Assembly (NCBI GenBank): GCA_900757235.1 | Contig: CAAENB010000054.1 | Location: forward strand, 1-7,461 | Reading direction: 5' to 3' | Length of the DNA stretch: 7,461 bases | Origin: an uncultured Collinsella sp. | GTDB taxonomy: Bacteria > Actinomycetota > Coriobacteriia > Coriobacteriales > Coriobacteriaceae | Part shown: piece after piece, positions 6,617-7,461 of the stretch | How positions within the stretch are numbered: position 1 is the first letter of the stretch | Layout: each line of letters opens with the position of its first letter | Made by a program: the position numbers and the translations under genes | Notes under the pieces: model-generated | What the model saw: only the letters and a program-made list of their open reading frames with translations | The model's database searches: none | Told to the model about the DNA's origin: nothing

Positions 6617-6652
6617 AAAAGCGCCCGTCCCTACAAGCTGGGACGAAGCGCC
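6617..6652 (-). terminator. ileS: T-box-controlled terminator of the ileS leader
   Basis: On the minus strand CGTCCC (6645-6640) pairs with GGGACG (6631-6626) around an eight-base loop. The stem extends through T-G, one bulged T and GCGC/GCGC to the outer GG. It ends in CTTTTG, a four-T run. Its 5' half is the same segment that forms the 3' strand of the antiterminator (6648-6635), so the two folds exclude each other, as expected for a T-box switch. The short T-run suggests incomplete termination. Confidence 0.65.
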
Positions 6653-6950
6653 ACAAACGGGCTGCACGCCCGCAAAAGCTCTTCGCTTAACCACCCAGCT
6701 TAGATGCCCTCACCCGCATTACAGCGCGCTCGCATCCGTTACTCGGCTGGCCTGTATCGACGACCATCTCGGCGATGTCTACTAAGACGTGCCTGTACGG
6801 CGCGTCCGTTGGGACCGCAGCTCCGGGGTGATTTTCATCGGTCGCATGCACGGGTTCTCAGCGCTCCCCGTTCTCTGTAGCACACGGACGGCCGACTACT
6901 CGTCCCCATCAACGCTTATGCGGAGTATGCTAGCACGTTCCGCACCGGCG
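6635..6950 (-). promoter_or_regulatory. T-box riboswitch, isoleucine-specific, controlling ileS
   Basis: A tRNA-sensing leader read on the minus strand. Stem I has a plausible base (CGGTGCG 6947-6941 with CGCGCCG 6804-6798), then the conserved GATGGGGACGAGTA region (6910-6897). The distal-loop motif CAGAGAACGGGG (about 6878-6867) and the AGAACCCG after it follow. In the specifier loop, GAAAATCACC carries ATC (6832-6830), an isoleucine codon, flanked by CTCCG/CGGAG (6925-6921 with 6825-6821). After a middle region with GATGC/GCATC as a possible stem III comes the antiterminator: AAGCTGGG (6701-6694), a seven-base bulge TGGTTAA (6693-6687), GCGAAG (6686-6681), then CTTCGT (6648-6643) and CCCAGCTT (6642-6635). 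UGGU in the bulge fits a tRNA ending ACCA, as tRNA-Ile does. Uncharged tRNA-Ile would stabilise the antiterminator and allow ileS transcription. The codon, bulge and gene all agree on isoleucine. Confidence 0.88.
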
Positions 6951-6969
6951 AAAAACCCTCAACACTGGT

Positions 6970-6975
6970 TTTATA
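6970..6975 (-). promoter_or_regulatory. Possible -10 box of the ileS T-box transcript
   Basis: TATAAA on the minus strand lies about 22 bases before the proposed base of stem I, which is a suitable place for a promoter. The expected -35 position (about 6993-6998) reads ACGGCC and does not match, so the assignment rests on the -10 box and its position alone. Confidence 0.35.
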
Positions 6976-6988
6976 CGTTCGAAATTTC

Positions 6989-7051
6989 TTGCGGCCGTGG
7001 ACCTTCTCTTGGAGCAAAATACCTGTAAGCACTTTATCGAACGAAAGAAGG
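6989..7051 (+). promoter_or_regulatory. Upstream region of the plus-strand dehydrogenase: weak promoter and RBS
   Basis: The ribosome binding site AAGAAGG (7045-7051), five bases before ATG 7057, is clear and sets the start. For the promoter, TTGCGG (6989-6994) followed by the AT-rich AAAATA around 7016-7021 is the best pair I can find; the match is weak. This region also overlaps the upstream side of the divergent ileS leader promoter, so the two promoters may lie back to back. Confidence 0.35.
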
Positions 7052-7056
7052 CTGCT

Positions 7057-7461
7057 ATGCGCACGATTGGAATGAGCGACTACACCGTCGGCGAGGACTG
7101 CTTTGACGAGCTGCCCGGCGCGCTGGACGAGTACGGAGCGGCCAAGGTCGCGATTATCGGCGGTAAACGAGCACTGGCCGCGGCGCTTCCCAGTATCGAA
7201 GCGGCACTGGAGGGCACCGACATCGAGATTCTGGAGACACGCGTCTACGGCACCAACAGTACGCGCGCCAATATCGCCAAGGTCGTAAACTCCCCCGCCT
7301 GCCAGGAAGCCGACGTGCTCATTGCCTGCGGCGGCGGCAAGGCGCTCGATACCGTCAAGACGGCGGCCATCGAGCTCAAGAAGATCGTCTTTACGGTACC
7401 GACGATCTGCTCCAACTGCTCGGCCGCGACCGCCATTGCCGTTGTCTACAACGACGACGGC
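7057..7461 (+). CDS. Iron-containing alcohol dehydrogenase / glycerol dehydrogenase family protein (5' part, runs off the window)
   Basis: The open frame starts at ATG 7057 with AAGAAGG five bases upstream and continues without a stop to the window edge, giving 135 N-terminal residues. The pattern is that of the iron-type dehydrogenase fold: an N-terminal Rossmann-like half with KVAIIGGKRAL (30-40), the NAD-binding turn CGGGKALDTVK (91-101, with D98 and K101), and VPTICSNCSAATAIAVVY (114-131), equivalent to the PTxAS segment of glycerol dehydrogenases. Members oxidise alcohols or reduce aldehydes and ketones with NAD(P) and a divalent metal. The metal-binding aspartate and histidines lie in the missing C-terminal half, so neither activity nor substrate can be settled. 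Cysteines at 118 and 121 stand where glycerol dehydrogenases usually have other small residues. It is transcribed away from ileS. The family is clear; a glycerol-type substrate is only a guess. Confidence 0.87.
   Translation, partial: MRTIGMSDYTVGEDCFDELPGALDEYGAAKVAIIGGKRALAAALPSIEAALEGTDIEILETRVYGTNSTRANIAKVVNSPACQEADVLIACGGGKALDTVKTAAIELKKIVFTVPTICSNCSAATAIAVVYNDDG

Noticed and set aside
6571..6618. N-terminal extension of IleRS from TTG 6618
   Set aside because: The added residues are Arg/Pro-rich, are encoded by the leader hairpins and do not match IleRS N-termini. GTG 6570 has its own RBS.
4831..6690. 619-codon open frame on the plus strand
   Set aside because: It lies antisense over ileS, which has every IleRS motif. 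The translation is low-complexity Val/Leu/Gly/Asp-rich, as expected from the complement of GC-rich codons, and resembles no protein family.
1..7461. CRISPR arrays, tRNA or rRNA genes, insertion sequences, phage genes
   Set aside because: No regular direct repeats, no tRNA cloverleaf, no transposase or integrase motif and no rRNA segment were seen on either strand.

Overview
The window is GC-rich bacterial DNA. The gene content, the Gram-positive-style ileS–lspA–RluA-family order, and a tRNA-sensing T-box leader in front of ileS point to an actinobacterium-like gut anaerobe. Collinsella or another member of the Coriobacteriia is my best guess, from general protein flavour and not from any search. 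Almost everything is coded on the minus strand. The only plus-strand gene enters from the right and runs off the window.

Layout, read from right to left along the minus strand. At 7057-7461 (plus strand) is the 5' part of an iron-type alcohol/glycerol dehydrogenase family gene. Divergent from it, 6571-7056 is a 486-base gene-free stretch. Most of it is an isoleucine T-box riboswitch leader with an ATC specifier, an antiterminator with a UGGU bulge and a competing terminator. It leads into ileS (3769-6570, isoleucyl-tRNA synthetase, GTG start). After ileS comes a 240-base gap (3529-3768) full of hairpins, including a 99-base element closed by a perfect 15-bp inverted repeat, and an AT-rich 17-base palindrome just before lspA. 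Then lspA (2929-3528, lipoprotein signal peptidase, TTG start) overlaps by one base (TAATG) an RluD-like 23S rRNA pseudouridine synthase gene (1916-2929). After 82 bases follows a membrane-bound family 2 glycosyltransferase (538-1833), closed by a perfect 19-bp-stem terminator. Immediately behind that terminator is a minimal A24 prepilin-peptidase-like gene (35-457). A further gene's ribosome binding site and ATG sit at the very left edge (1-15).

How they fit together. ileS, lspA and the RluA-family gene are a conserved housekeeping neighbourhood covering tRNA charging, lipoprotein maturation and rRNA modification. The T-box makes ileS expression respond to uncharged tRNA-Ile. The glycosyltransferase and the A24 peptidase look like cell-surface functions (polysaccharide synthesis, pilin or pseudopilin processing). 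No mobile element, CRISPR array, tRNA or rRNA was seen. I see no wholly new multi-gene system. The features most worth a second look are RNA-level: the non-canonical T-box bulge, the branched element after ileS, and the A24 gene sitting directly behind a strong terminator.
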